In this document: positions 11,041 through 24,100 of the stretch, in pieces
Numbering within the stretch: the first letter of the stretch is position 1
Layout: each line of letters starts with the position of its first letter
Position numbers and translations under genes: made by a program
Source of the DNA: Luzula sylvatica
Taxonomy: Eukaryota; Streptophyta; Magnoliopsida; Poales; Juncaceae
Direction of reading: 5' to 3'
DNA length: 64,000 nt
Assembly (NCBI GenBank): GCA_946800325.1
Contig: OX326958.1
Span: forward strand, 7,016,001 to 7,080,000
The notes under the pieces: model-generated
Database searches by the model: none
What the model was told of the DNA's origin: nothing
What the model saw: the letters and a program-made list of their open reading frames with translations, nothing else

Positions 11041-13420
11041 TAATTTTCTTTTTTTGAATAAAACGACAAACTAATTTTTTCTTTTTTTGAAGAAAACCAC
11101 AATATATTTTCTTTTTTTCAATAAAACAACAAAATAATTTTCTTTTTTTTGAAGAAAACCACAAACTAATTTTCTTTTTTTGAAGAAAACCACAAAATAA
11201 AAAAATAATTTTGAAGAAAACCACAAAATAATTTTCTTTTTTTTAAGAAAACCACAACTAATTTTGCTTTTTTTCAAGAAAACCACAAACTAATTTATTT
11301 TTTTTGAAGAAAACCAGAAACTATTTTTTTATTTTTTAAAGAAAACCACAAACTAATTTTCTTTTTTTGAAGAAAACCACAAACTAATTTTCTTTTTTTG
11401 AAGAAAACCACAAACTAATTTTCTTTTTTTGAAGAAAACCACAGACTAATTTTCTTTTTTTGAAGAAAACCACGAACTAATTTTCTTTTTTTGAAGCAAA
11501 CCACACACTAATTTTCTTTTTTTGAAACAAACTAATTTTCTTTTTTTGAAGAAAACCACAAACTTATTTTTCTTAGTATGAAGAAAACCACAAACTAATT
11601 TTTTTTTTTTTGAAGAAAACCACAAACTAATTTTCTTTTTTTGAAGAAACCACAAACTAATTTTCTTTTTTTTTGAAGAAAACCACAAACTAATTTTTCT
11701 TTTTTTGAAGAAAACCACAACTAATTTTTCTTTGTTTGAAGAAAACCACAAACTAATTTATTTTTTTGAAGAAAACCACAAACTAATTTTAATTTTTTTT
11801 TTTTTTGAAGAAAACCACAAACTAATTTACTTTTTTTGAAGAAAACCACAAACTAATTTTTTTTTTCTGGTTTTCTTCAAAAAACCACAAACTAATTTTC
11901 TTTTTTTGAAGAAAACCACAAACTAATTTTCTTTTTTTGAAGAACACCACAAACTAATTTTCTTTTTTTGAAGAAAACCACAAACTAATTTTATTTTTTT
12001 GAAGAAAACCACAAACTAATTTTATTTTTTTGAAGAAACCCACAAACTAATTTTATATTTTTGAAGAAAACCACAAACTAATTTTCTTTTGTAGAAGAAA
12101 ACCACAAACTAATTTTCTTTTTTTGAAGAAAACCACAACTAATTTTTCTTTTTTTTGAAGAAAACCACAAACTAATTTATTTTTTTTGAAGAAAACCACA
12201 AACTAATTTTCTTTTTCTTTTTTGAAGAAAACAACAAACTAATTTTTCTTTTTTTGAAGAAAACCAAAAACTAATTTCCTTTTTTTGAAGAAAACCACAA
12301 TTTTTTCTGGTTTTCTTCAAAAAACCACAAACTAATTTTCTTTTTTTGAAGAAAACCACAAACTAATTTTTCTTAGTATGAAGAAAACCACAAACTAATT
12401 TTTTTTTTTGAAGAAAACCACAAACTAATTTTCTTTTTTTGAAGAAACCACAAACTAATTTTCTTTTTTTTTGAAGAAAACCACAAACTAATTTTTCTTT
12501 TTTTGAAGAAAACCACAACTAATTTTTCTTTTTTTGAAGAAAACCACAAACTAATTTATTTTTTTTGAAGAAAACCACAAACTAATTTTAATGTTTTTTT
12601 TTTTTTGAAGAAAACCACAAACTAATTTTCTTTTTGTGAAGAAAACAACAAACTAATTTTCTTTTTTTTAAAGAAAACCACAAACTAATTTTTTTTTTCT
12701 GGTTTTCTTCAAAAAACCACAAACTAATTTTCTTTTTTTGAAGAAAACCACAAACTAATTTTCTTTTTTTGAAGAAAACCACAAACTAATTTTCTTTTTT
12801 TGAAGAAAACCACAAACTAAGTTTCTTTTTTTGAAGAAACCACAAACTAATTTTATTTTTTTGAAGAAAACCACAAACTAATTTTCTTTTTTTGAATAAA
12901 ACGACAAACTAATTTTTTCTTTTTTTGAAGAAAACCACAATATATTTTCTTTTTTTCAATAAAACAACAAAATAATTTTCTTTTTTTTGAAGAAAACCAC
13001 AAACTAATTTTCTTTTTTTGAAGAAAACCACAAAATAAAAAAATAATTTTGAAGAAAACCACAAAATAATTTTCTTTTTTTTAAGAAAACCACAACTAAT
13101 TTTGCTTTTTTTGAAGAAAACCACAAACTAATTTATTTTTTTTGAAGAAAACCAGAAATTATTTTTTTTATTTTTTAAAGAAAACCACAAACTAATTTTC
13201 TTTTTTTGAAGAAAACCACAAACTAATTTTCTTTTTTTGAAGAAAACCACAAACTAATTTTCTTTTTTTGAAGAAAACCACAGACTAATTTTCTTTTTTT
13301 GAAGAAAACCACGAACTAATTTTCTTTTTTTGAAGCAAACCACACACTAATTTTCTTTTTTTGAAACAAACTAATTTTCTTTTTTTGAAGAAAACCACAA
13401 AGTAATTTTTCTTAGTTTGA
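11040..13420. repeat. Rearranged block with 1,838-bp internal repeat
   Basis: About 10,980-11,560 is repeated at about 12,818-13,400 (offset 1,838 bp), including the distinctive CACAAAATAAAAAAATAATT unit near 11,190 and 13,028. About 11,446-12,800 also matches 5,216-6,600 at offsets of 6,230 falling to 6,197 bp. The block is therefore a recombinant of older left-family units, with no other sequence content. Confidence 0.75.
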
Positions 13421-16400
13421 AGAAAACCACAAACTAATTTTCTTTTTTTGAAGAAAACCACAAACTAATTTTCTTTTTTTGAAGAAAACCACAACTAATT
13501 TTTCTTTTTTTTGAAGAAAACCACAAACTAATTTATTTATTTTGAAGAAAACCACAAACTAATTTTCTTTTTTTTTGAAGAAAACCACAAACTAATTTTC
13601 TTTTTTTGAAGAAAACCACACACTAATTTTCTTTTTTTGAAACAAACTAATTTTCTTTTTTTGAAGAAAACCACAAACTAATTTTTCTTAGTATGAAGAA
13701 AACCACAAACTAATTTTTTTTTTTTTTGAAGAAAACCACAAACTAATTTTCTTTTTTTGAAGAAACCACAAACTAATTTTCTTTTTTTTTGAAGAAAACC
13801 ACAAACTAATTTTTCTTTTTTTGAAGAAAACCACAACTAATTTTTCTTTTTTTGAAGAAAACCACAAACTAATTTATTTTTTTGAAGAAAACCACAAACT
13901 AATTTTAATTTTTTTTTTTTTTTGAAGAAAACCACAAACTAATTTTCTTTTTGTGAAGAAAACAACAAACTAATTTTCTTTTTTTTAAAGAAAACCACAA
14001 ACTAATTTTTTTTTCTGGTTTTCTTCAAAAAACCACAAACTAATTTTCTTTTTTTGAAGAAAACCACAAACTAATTTTCTTTTTTTGAATAAAACCACAA
14101 ACTAATTTTCTTTTTTTGAAGAAAACCACAAACTAATTTTATTTTTTTGAAGAAAACCACAAACTAATTTTCTTTTTTTTGAAGAAACCCACAAACTAAT
14201 TTTATATTTTTGAAGAAAACCACAAACTAATTTTCTTTTGTAGAAGAAAACCACAAACTAATTTTCTTTTTTTGAAGAAAACCACAACTAATTTTTCTTT
14301 TTTTTGAAGAAAACCACAAACTAATTTATTTTTTTTGAAGAAAACCACAAACTAATTTTCTTTTTCTTTTTTGAAGAAAACAACAAACTAATTTTTCTTT
14401 TTTTGAAGAAAACTACAAACTAATTTCCTTTTTTTGAAGAAAACCACAATTTTTTCTGGTTTTCTTCAAAAAACCACAAACTAATTTTCTTTTTTTGAAG
14501 AAAAACCACAAACTAATTTTCTTTTTTTGAAGAAACCACACACGAATTTTCTTTTTTTGAAACAAACTAATTTTCTTTTTTTGAAGAAAACCACAAACTA
14601 AGTTTCTTTTTTTGAAGAAACCACAAACTAATTTTATTTTTTTGAAGAAAACCACAAACTAATTTTCTTTTTTTGAATAAAACGACAAACTAATTTTTCT
14701 TTTTTTGAAGAAAACCACAATATATTTTCTTTTTTTCAATAAAACAACAAAATAATTTTCTTTTTTTTGAAGAAAACCACAAACTAATTTTCTTTTTTTG
14801 AAGAAAACCACAAACTAATTTTCTTTTTTTGATGAAAACCACACTAATTTTCTTTTTTTGAAACAAACTAATTTTCTTTTTTTGAAGAAAACCACAAACT
14901 AATTTTTCTTAGTATGAAGAAAACCACAAACTAATTTTTTTTTTTTGAAGAAAACCACAAACTAATTTTCTTTTTTTGAAGAAACCACAAACTAATTTTC
15001 TTTTTTTTTGAAGAAAACCACAAACTAATTTTTCTTTTTTTGAAGAAAACCACAACTAATTTTTCTTTTTTTGAAGAAAACCACAAACTAATTTATTTTT
15101 TTTGAAGAAAACCACAATCTAATTTTAATGTTTTTTTTTTTTTGAAGAAAACCACAAACTAATTATCTTTTTGTGAAGAAAACAACAAACTAATTTTCTT
15201 TTTTTTAAAGAAAACCACAAACTAATTTTTTTTTTCTGGTTTTCTTCAAAAAACCACAAACTAATTTTCTTTTTTTGAAGAAAACCACAAACTAATTTTC
15301 TTTTTTTGAAGAAAACCACAAACTAATTTTCTTTTTTTGAAGAAAACCACAAACTAATTATATTTTTTTGAAGAAAACCACAAACTAATTTTCTTTTTTT
15401 GAAGAAACCCACAAACTAATTTTATATTTTTGAAGAAAACCACAAACTAATTTTCTTTTGTAGAAGAAAACCACAAACTAATTTTTCTTTTTTTTGAAGA
15501 AAACCACAAACTAATTTATTTTTTTTGAAGAAAACCACAAACTAATTTTCTTTTTCTTTTTTGAAGAAAACCACAAACTAATTTTTCTTTTTTTGAAGAA
15601 AACCACAAACTAATTTCCTTTTTTTGAAGAAAACCACAATTTTTTCTGGTTTTCTTCAAAAAACCACAAACTAATTTTCTTTTTTTGAAGAAAAACCACA
15701 AACTAATTGTCTTTTTTTGAAGAAACCACACACGAATTTTCTTTTTTTGAAACAAACTAATTTTCTTTTTTTGAAGAAAACCACAAACTAAGTTTCTTTT
15801 TTTGAAGAAACCACAAACTAATTTTATTTTTTTGAAGAAAACCACAAACTAATTTTCTTTTTTTGAATAAAACGACAAACTAATTTTTCTTTTTTTGAAG
15901 AAAACCACAATATATTTTCTTTTTTTCAATAAAACAACAAAATAATTTTCTTTTTTTTGAAGAAATCCACAAACTAATTTTCTTTTTTTGAAGAAAACCA
16001 CAAAATAAAATTTTTTTTTTGAAGAAAACCACAAAATAATTTTCTTTTTTTTAAGAAAACCACAACTAATTTTGCTTTTTTTGAAGAAAACCACAAACTA
16101 ATTTATTTTTTTTGAAGAAAACCAGAAACTAATTTTTTTATTTTTTAAAGAAAACCACAAACTAATTTTCTTTTTTTGAAGAAAACCACAAACTAATTTT
16201 CTTTTTTTGAAGAAAACCACAAACTAATTTTTCTTTTTTTCAAGAAAACCACAGACTAATTTTCTTTTTTTGAAGAAAACCACGAACTAATTTTCTTTTT
16301 TTGAATCAAACCACACACTAATTTTCTTTTTTTGAAACAGACTAATTTTCTTTTTTTGAAGAAAACCACAAAGTAATTTTTCTTAGTTTGAAGAAAACCA

Positions 16401-17150
16401 CAAACTAATTTTCTTTTTTTGAAGAAAACCACAAACTAATTTTCTTTTTTTGAAGAAAACCACAAACTAATTTTCTTTTTTTGAAGAAAACCACAACTAA
16501 TTTTTCTTTTTTTTGAAGAAAACCACAAACTAATTTATTTATTTTGAAGAAAACCACAAACTAATTTTCTTTTTTTTTGAAGAAAACCACAAACTAATTT
16601 TCTTTTTTTGAAGAAAACCACAAACTAATTTTCTTTTTTTGAAGAAAACCACACACTAATTTTCTTTTTTTGAAACAAACTAATTTTCTTTTTTTGAAGA
16701 AAACCACAAACTTATTTTTCTTAGTATGAAGAAAACCACAAACTAATTTTTTTTTTTTTGAAGAAAACCACAAACTAATTTTCTTTTTTTGAAGAAACCA
16801 CAAACTAATTTTCTTTTTTTTTGAAGAAAACCACAAACTAATTTTTCTTTTTTTGAAGAAAACCACAACTAATTTTTCTTTTTTTGAAGAAAACCACAAA
16901 CTAATTTATTTTTTTGAAGAAAACCACAAACTAATTTTAATTTTTTTTTTTTTTTGAAGAAAACCACAAACTAATTTTCTTTTTGTGAAGAAAACAACAA
17001 ACTAATTTTCTTTTTTTTAAAGAAAACCACAAACTAATTTTTTTTTCTGGTTTTCTTCAAAAAACCACAAACTAATTTTCTTTTTTTGAAGAAAACCACA
17101 AACTAATTTTCTTTTTTTGAATAAAACCACAAACTAATTTTCTTTTTTTG
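13420..17150. repeat. Left-family satellite, segmental copies at about 3,031 bp
   Basis: Monomer order at about 13.5-14.8 kb recurs at about 16.56-17.8 kb (hairpins 14015/17047 and 14456/17487). It also matches the 8.0-9.3 kb copy at about 5,581 bp. A unit at 15.5-16.1 kb (hairpin 15646) recurs at 17.36-17.94 kb, offset about 1,841 bp. Only satellite monomers are present. Confidence 0.7.
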
Positions 17151-20100
17151 AAGAAAACCACAAACTAATTTTATTTTTTTGAAGAAAACCACAAACTAAT
17201 TTTCTTTTTTTGAAGAAACCCACAAACTAATTTTATATTTTTGAAGAAAACCACAAACTAATTTTCTTTTGTAGAAGAAAACCACAAACTAATTTTCTTT
17301 TTTTGAAGAAAACCACAACTAATTTTTCTTTTTTTTGAAGAAAACCACAAACTAATTTATTTTTTTTGAAGAAAACCACAAACTAATTTTCTTTTTCTTT
17401 TTTGAAGAAAACCACAAACTAATTTATCTTTTTTTGAAGAAAACCACAAACTAATTTCCTTTTTTTGAAGAAAACCACAATTTTTTCTGGTTTTCTTCAA
17501 AAAACCACAAACTAATTTTCTTTTTTTGAAGAAAAACCACAAACTAATTTTCTTTTTTTGAAGAAACCACACACGAATTTTCTTTTTTTGAAACAAACTA
17601 ATTTTCTTTTTTTGAAGAAAACCACAAACTAAGTTTCTTTTTTTGAAGAAACCACAAACTAATTTTATTTTTTTGAAGAAAACCACAAACTAATTTTCTT
17701 TTTTTGAATAAAACGACAAACTAATTTTTCTTTTTTTGAAGAAAACCACAATATATTTTCTTTTTTTCAATAAAACAACAAAATAATTTTCTTTTTTTTG
17801 AAGAAAACCACAAACTAATTTTCTTTTTTTGAAGAAAACCACAAAATAAATTTTTTTTTTTGAAGAAAACCACAAAATAATTTTCTTTTTTTTAAGAAAA
17901 CCACAACTAATTTTGCTTTTTTTGAAGAAAACCACAAACTAATTTATTTTTTTTGAAGAAAACCAGAAACTAATTTTTTTTATTTTTTAAAGAAAACCAC
18001 AAACTAATTTTCTTTTTTTGAAGAAAACCACAAACTAATTTTCTTTTTTTGAAGAAAACCACAAACTAATTTTCTTTTTTTGAAGAAAAACACAGACTAA
18101 TTTTCTTTTTTTGAAGAAAACCACGAACTAATTTTCTTTTTTTGAAGCAAACCACACACTAATTTTCTTTTTTTGAAACAAACTAATTTTCTTTTTTTGA
18201 AGAAAACCACAAAGTAATTTTTCTTAGTTTGAAGAAAACCACAAACTAATTTTCTTTTTTTGAAGAAAACCACAAACTAATTTTCTTTTTTTGAAGAAAA
18301 CCACAAACTAATTTTCTTTTTTTGAAGAAAACCACACACTAATTTTCTTTTTTTGAAACAAACTAATTTTCTTTTTTTGAAGAAAACCACAAACTAATTT
18401 TTCTTAGTATGAAGAAAACCACGAACTAATTTATTTATTTTGAAGAAAACCACAAACTAATTTTCTTTTTTTTTGAAGAAAACCACAAACTAATTTTCTT
18501 TTTTTGAAGAAAACCACAAACTAATTTTCTTTTTTTGAAGAAAACCACAACTAATTTTTCTTTTTTTTGAAGAAAACCACAAACTAATTTTTTTATTTTG
18601 AAGAAAACCACAAACTAATTTTCTTTTTTTTTGAAGAAAACCACAAACTAATTTTCTTTTTTTGAAGAAAACCACAAACTAATTTTCTTTTTTTGAAGAA
18701 AACCACAAAATAATTTTCTTTTTTTTAAGAATACCACACCTAATTTTGCTTTTTTTGAAGAAAACCACAAACTAATTTATTTTTTTTGAAGAAAACCAGA
18801 AACTAATTTTTTTATTTTTTAAAGAAAACCACAAACTAATTTTCTTTTTTTGAAGAAAACCACAAACTAATTTTCTTTTTTTAACCACAAACTAATTTTA
18901 TTTTTTTGAAGAAAACCATAGACTAATTTTCTTTTTTTGAAGAAAACCACGAACTAATTTTCTTTTTTTGAAGCAAACCACACACTAATTTTCTTTTTTT
19001 GAAACAAACTAATTTTCTTTTTTTTGAAGAAAACCACAAAGTAATTTTTCTTAGTTTGAAGAAAACCACAAACTAATTATCTTTTTTTGAAGAAAATCAC
19101 AAACTAATTTTCTTTTTTTGAAGAAAACCACAAACTAATTTTATTTTTTTGAAGAAAACCACAAACTAATTTTCTTTTTTTGAAGAAACCCACAAACTAA
19201 TTTTATATTTTTGAAGAAAACCACAAACTAATTTTCTTTTGTAGAAGAAAACCACAAACTAATTTTCTTTTTTTGAAGAAAACCACAACTAATTTTTCTT
19301 TTTTTTGAAGAAAACCACAAACTAATTTATTTTTTTTGAAGAAAACCACAAACTAATTTTCTTTTTCTTTTTTGAAGAAAACCACAAACTAATTTTTCTT
19401 TTTTTGAAGAAAACCACAAACTAATTTCCTTTTTTTGAAGAAAACCACAATTTTTTCTGGTTTTCTTCAAAAAACCACAAACTAATTTTCTTTTTTTGAA
19501 GAAAAACCACAAACTAATTTTCTTTTTTTGAAGAAACCACACACGAATTTTCTTTTTTTGAAACAAACTAATTTTCTTTTTTTGAAGAAAACCACAAACT
19601 AAGTTTCTTTTTTTGAAGAAACCACAAACTAATTTTATTTTTTTGAAGAAAACCACAAACTAATTTTCTTTTTTTGAATAAAACGACAAACTAATTTTTC
19701 TTTTTTTGAAGAAAACCACAATATATTTTCTTTTTTTCAATAAAACAACAAAATAATTTTCTTTTTTTTGAAGAAAACCACAAACTAATTTTCTTTTTTT
19801 GAAGAAAACCACAAAATAAATTTTTTTTTTTGAAGAAAACCACAAAATAATTTTCTTTTTTTTAAGAAAACCACAACTAATTTTGCTTTTTTTGAAGAAA
19901 ACCACAAACTAATTTATTTTTTTTGAAGAAAACCAGAAACTAATTTTTTTTATTTTTTAAAGAAAACCACAAACTAATTTTCTTTTTTTGAAGAAAACCA
20001 CAAACTAATTTTCTTTTTTTGAAGAAAACCACAAACTAATTTTCTTTTTTTGAAGAAAAACACAGACTAATTTTCTTTTTTTGAAGAAAACCACGAACTA

Positions 20101-21100
20101 ATTTTCTTTTTTTGAAGCAAACCACACACTAATTTTCTTTTTTTGAAACAAACTAATTTTCTTTTTTTGAAGAAAACCACAAAGTAATTTTTCTTAGTTT
20201 GAAGAAAACCACAAACTAATTTTCTTTTTTTGAAGAAAACCACAAACTAATTTTCTTGTTTTGAAGAAAACCACAAACTAATTTTCTTTTTTTGAAGAAA
20301 ACCACACACTAATTTTCTTTTTTTGAAACAAACTAATTTTATTTTTTTGAAGAAAACCACAAACTAATTTTTCTTAGTATGAAGAAAACCACGAACTAAT
20401 TTATTTATTTTGAAGAAAACCACAAACTAATTTTCTTTTTTTTTTGAAGAAAACCACAAACTAATTTTCTTTTTTTGAAGAAAACCACAAACTAATTTTC
20501 TTTTTTTGAAGAAAACCACAACTAATTTTTCTTTTTTTTGAAGAAAACCACAAACTAATTTTTTTATTTTGAAGAAAACCACAAACTAATTTTCTTTTTT
20601 TTTGAAGAAAACCACAAACTAATTTTCTTTTTTTGAAGAAAACCACAAACTAATTTTCTTTTTTTGAAGAAAACCACAAAATAATTTTCTTTTTTTTAAG
20701 AATACCACACCTAATTTTGCTTTTTTTGAAGAAAACCACAAACTAATTTATTTTTTTTGAAGAAAACCAGAAACTAATTTTTTTATTTTTTAAAGAAAAC
20801 CACAAACTAATTTTCTTTTTTTGAAGAAAACCACAAACTAATTTTCTTTTTTTAACCACAAACTAATTTTATTTTTTTGAAGAAAACCATAGACTAATTT
20901 TCTTTTTTTGAAGAAAACCACGAACTAATTTTCTTTTTTTGAAGCAAACCACACACTAATTTTCTTTTTTTGAAACAAACTAATTTTCTTTTTTTTGAAG
21001 AAAACCACAAAGTAATTTTTCTTAGTTTGAAGAAAACCACAAACTAATTATCTTTTTTTGAAGAAAATCACAAACTAATTTTCTTTTTTTGAAGAAAACC
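17150..21100. repeat. 1,970-bp higher-order repeat, two copies
   Basis: About 17,155-19,125 and 19,125-21,100 carry the same variants in the same order at 1,970-1,971 bp. Shared rare features include the hairpin at 17487/19457 and the GAAGAAAAACACAGAC unit near 18,085/20,055. Both copies also have a shortened CTTTTTTTAACCACAAAC unit, near 18,873 within copy 1 and 20,845 within copy 2. Rare point differences separate them, such as TTCTTGTTTTGAAG near 20,255 and TATTTTTTTGAAG near 20,340 in copy 2 only. Confidence 0.85.
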
Positions 21101-24100
21101 ACAAACTAATTTTCTTTTTTTGAAGAAAACCACAACTAATTTTTCTTTTTTTTTAAGAAAACCACAAACTAATTTATTTATTTTGAAGAAAACCACAAAC
21201 TAATTTTCTTTTTTTTTGAAGAAAACCACAAACTAATTTTCTTTTTTTGAAGAAAACCACAAACTAATTTTCTTTTTTTGAAGAAAACCACACACTAATT
21301 TTCTTTTTTTGAAACAAACTAATTTTCTTTTTTTGAAGAAAACCACAAACTAATTTTTCTTAGTATGAAGAAAACCACAAACTAATTTTTTTTTTTTTGA
21401 AGAAAACCACAAACTAATTTTCTTTTTTTGAAGAAACCACAAACTAATTTTCTTTTTTTTTGAAGAAAACCACAAACTAATTTTTTCTTTTTTTGAAGAA
21501 AACCACAACTAATTTTTCTTTTTTTGAAGAAAACCACAAACTAATTTATTTTTTTGAAGAAAACCACAAACTAATTTTAATTTTTTTTTTTTTTTTGAAG
21601 AAAACCACAAACTAATTTTCTTTTTGTGAAGAAAACAACAAACTAATTTTCTTTTTTTTAAAGAAAACCACAAACTAATTTTTTTTTCTGGTTTTCTTCA
21701 AAAAACCACAAACTCATTTTCTTTTTTTGAAGAAAACCACAAACTAATTTTCTTTTTTTGAATAAAACCACAAACTAATTTTCTTTTTTTGAAGAAAACC
21801 ACAAACTAATTTTATTTTTTTGAAGAAAACCACAAACTAATTTTCTTTTTTTTGAAGAAACCCACAAACTAATTTTATATTTTTGAAGAAAACCACAAAC
21901 TAATTTTCTTTTGTAGAAGAAAACCACAAACTAATTTTCTTTTTTTGAAGAAAACCACAACTAATTTTTCTTTTTTTTGAAGAAAACCACAAACTAATTT
22001 ATTTTTTTTGAAGAAAACCACAAACTAATTTTCTTTTTCTTTTTTGAAGAAAACCACAAACTAATTTTTCTTTTTTTGAAGAAAACCACAAACTAATTTT
22101 CTTTTTTTGAAGAAAACCACAATTTTTTCTAGTTTTCTTCAAAAAACCACAAACTAATTTTCTTTTTTTGAAGAAAAACCACAAACTAATTTTCTTTTTT
22201 TGAAGAAACCACACACGAATTTTCTTTTTTTGAAACAAACTAATTTTCTTTTTTTGAAGAAAACCACAAACTAAGTTTCTTTTTTTGAAGAAACCACAAA
22301 CTAATTTTATTTTTTTGAAGAAAACCACAAACTAATTTTCTTTTTTTGAATAAAACGACAAACTAATTTTTCTTTTTTTGAAGAAAACCACAATATATTT
22401 TCTTTTTTTCAATAAAACAACAAAATAATTTTCTTTTTTTTGAAGAAAACCACAAACTAATTTTCTTTTTTTGAAGAAAACAACAAAATAAATTTTTTTT
22501 TGAAGAAAACAACAAAATAATTTTCTTTTTTTTAAGAAAACCACAACTAATTTTTCTTTTTTTGAAGAAAACCACAAACTAATTTATTTTTTTTGAAGAA
22601 AACCACAAACTAATTTTCTTTTTTTGAAGAAAACCACAAACAAATTTTCTTTTTTTGAAGAAAACCACAAACTAATTTTATTTTTTTGAAGAAAACCACA
22701 AACTAATTTTCTTTTTTTGAAGAAACCCACAAACCAATTTTATATTTTTGAAGAAAACCACAAACTAATTTTCTTTTGTAGAAGAAAACCACAAACTAAT
22801 TTTCTTTTTTTGAAGAAAACCACAACTAATTTTTCTTTTTTTTGAAGAAAACCACAAACTAATTTATTTTTTTTGAAGAAAACCACAAACTAATTTTCTT
22901 TTTCTTTTTTGAAGAAAACCACAAACTAATTTTTCTTTTTTTGAAGAAAACCACAAACTAATTTCGTTTTTTTGAAGAAAACCACAATTTTTTCTGGTTT
23001 TCTTCAAAAAACCACAAACTAATTTTCTTTTTTTGAAGAAAAACCACAAACTAATTTTCTTTTTTTGAAGAAACCACACACGAATTTTCTTTTTTTGAAA
23101 CAAACTAATTTTCTTTTTTTGAAGAAAACCACAATATATTTTCTTTTTTTCAATAAAACAACAAAATAATTTTATTTTTTTTGAAGAAAACCACAAACTA
23201 ATTTTCTTTTTTTGAAGAAAACCACAAAATAAATTTTTTTTTTTGAAGAAAACCACAAAATAATTTTCTTTTTTTTAAGAAAACCACAACTAATTTTGCT
23301 TTTTTTGAAGAAAACCACAAACTAATTTATTTTTTTTGAAGAAAACCAGAAACTAATTTTTTTATTTTTTAAAGAAAACCACAAACTAATTTTCTTTTTT
23401 TGAAGAAAACCACAAACTAATTTTCTTTTTGTGAAGAAAACAACAAACTAATTTTCTTTTTTTTAAAGAAAACCACAAACTAATTTTTTTTTTCTGGTTT
23501 TCTTCAAAAAACCACAAACTAATTTTCTTTTTTTGAAGAAAACCACAAACTAATTTTCTTTTTTTGAAGAAAACCACAAACTAATTTTCTTTTTTTGAAG
23601 AAAACCACAAACTAATTTTATTTTTTTGTAGAAAACCACAAACTAATTTTCTTTTTTTGAAGAAACCCACAAACTAATTTTATATTTTTGAAGAAAACCA
23701 CAAACTAATTTTCTTTTGTAGAAGAAAACCACAAACTAATTTTTCTTTTTTTGAAGAAAACCACAACTAATTTTTCTTTTTTTTGAAGAAAACCACAAAC
23801 TAATTTATTTTTTTGAAGAAAACCACAAACTAATTTTCTTTTTCTTTTTTGAAGAAAACCACAAACTAATTTTTCTTTTTTTGAAGAAAACCACAAACTA
23901 ATTTCCTTTTTTTGAAGAAAACCACAATTTTTTCTGGTTTTCTTCAAAAAACCACAAACTAATTTTCTTTTTTTGAAGAAAAACCACAAACTAATTTTCT
24001 TTTTTTGAAGAAACCACACACGAATTTTCTTTTTTTGAAACAAACTAATTTTCTTTTTTTGAAGAAAACCACAAACTAAGTTTCTTTTTTTGAAGAAACC

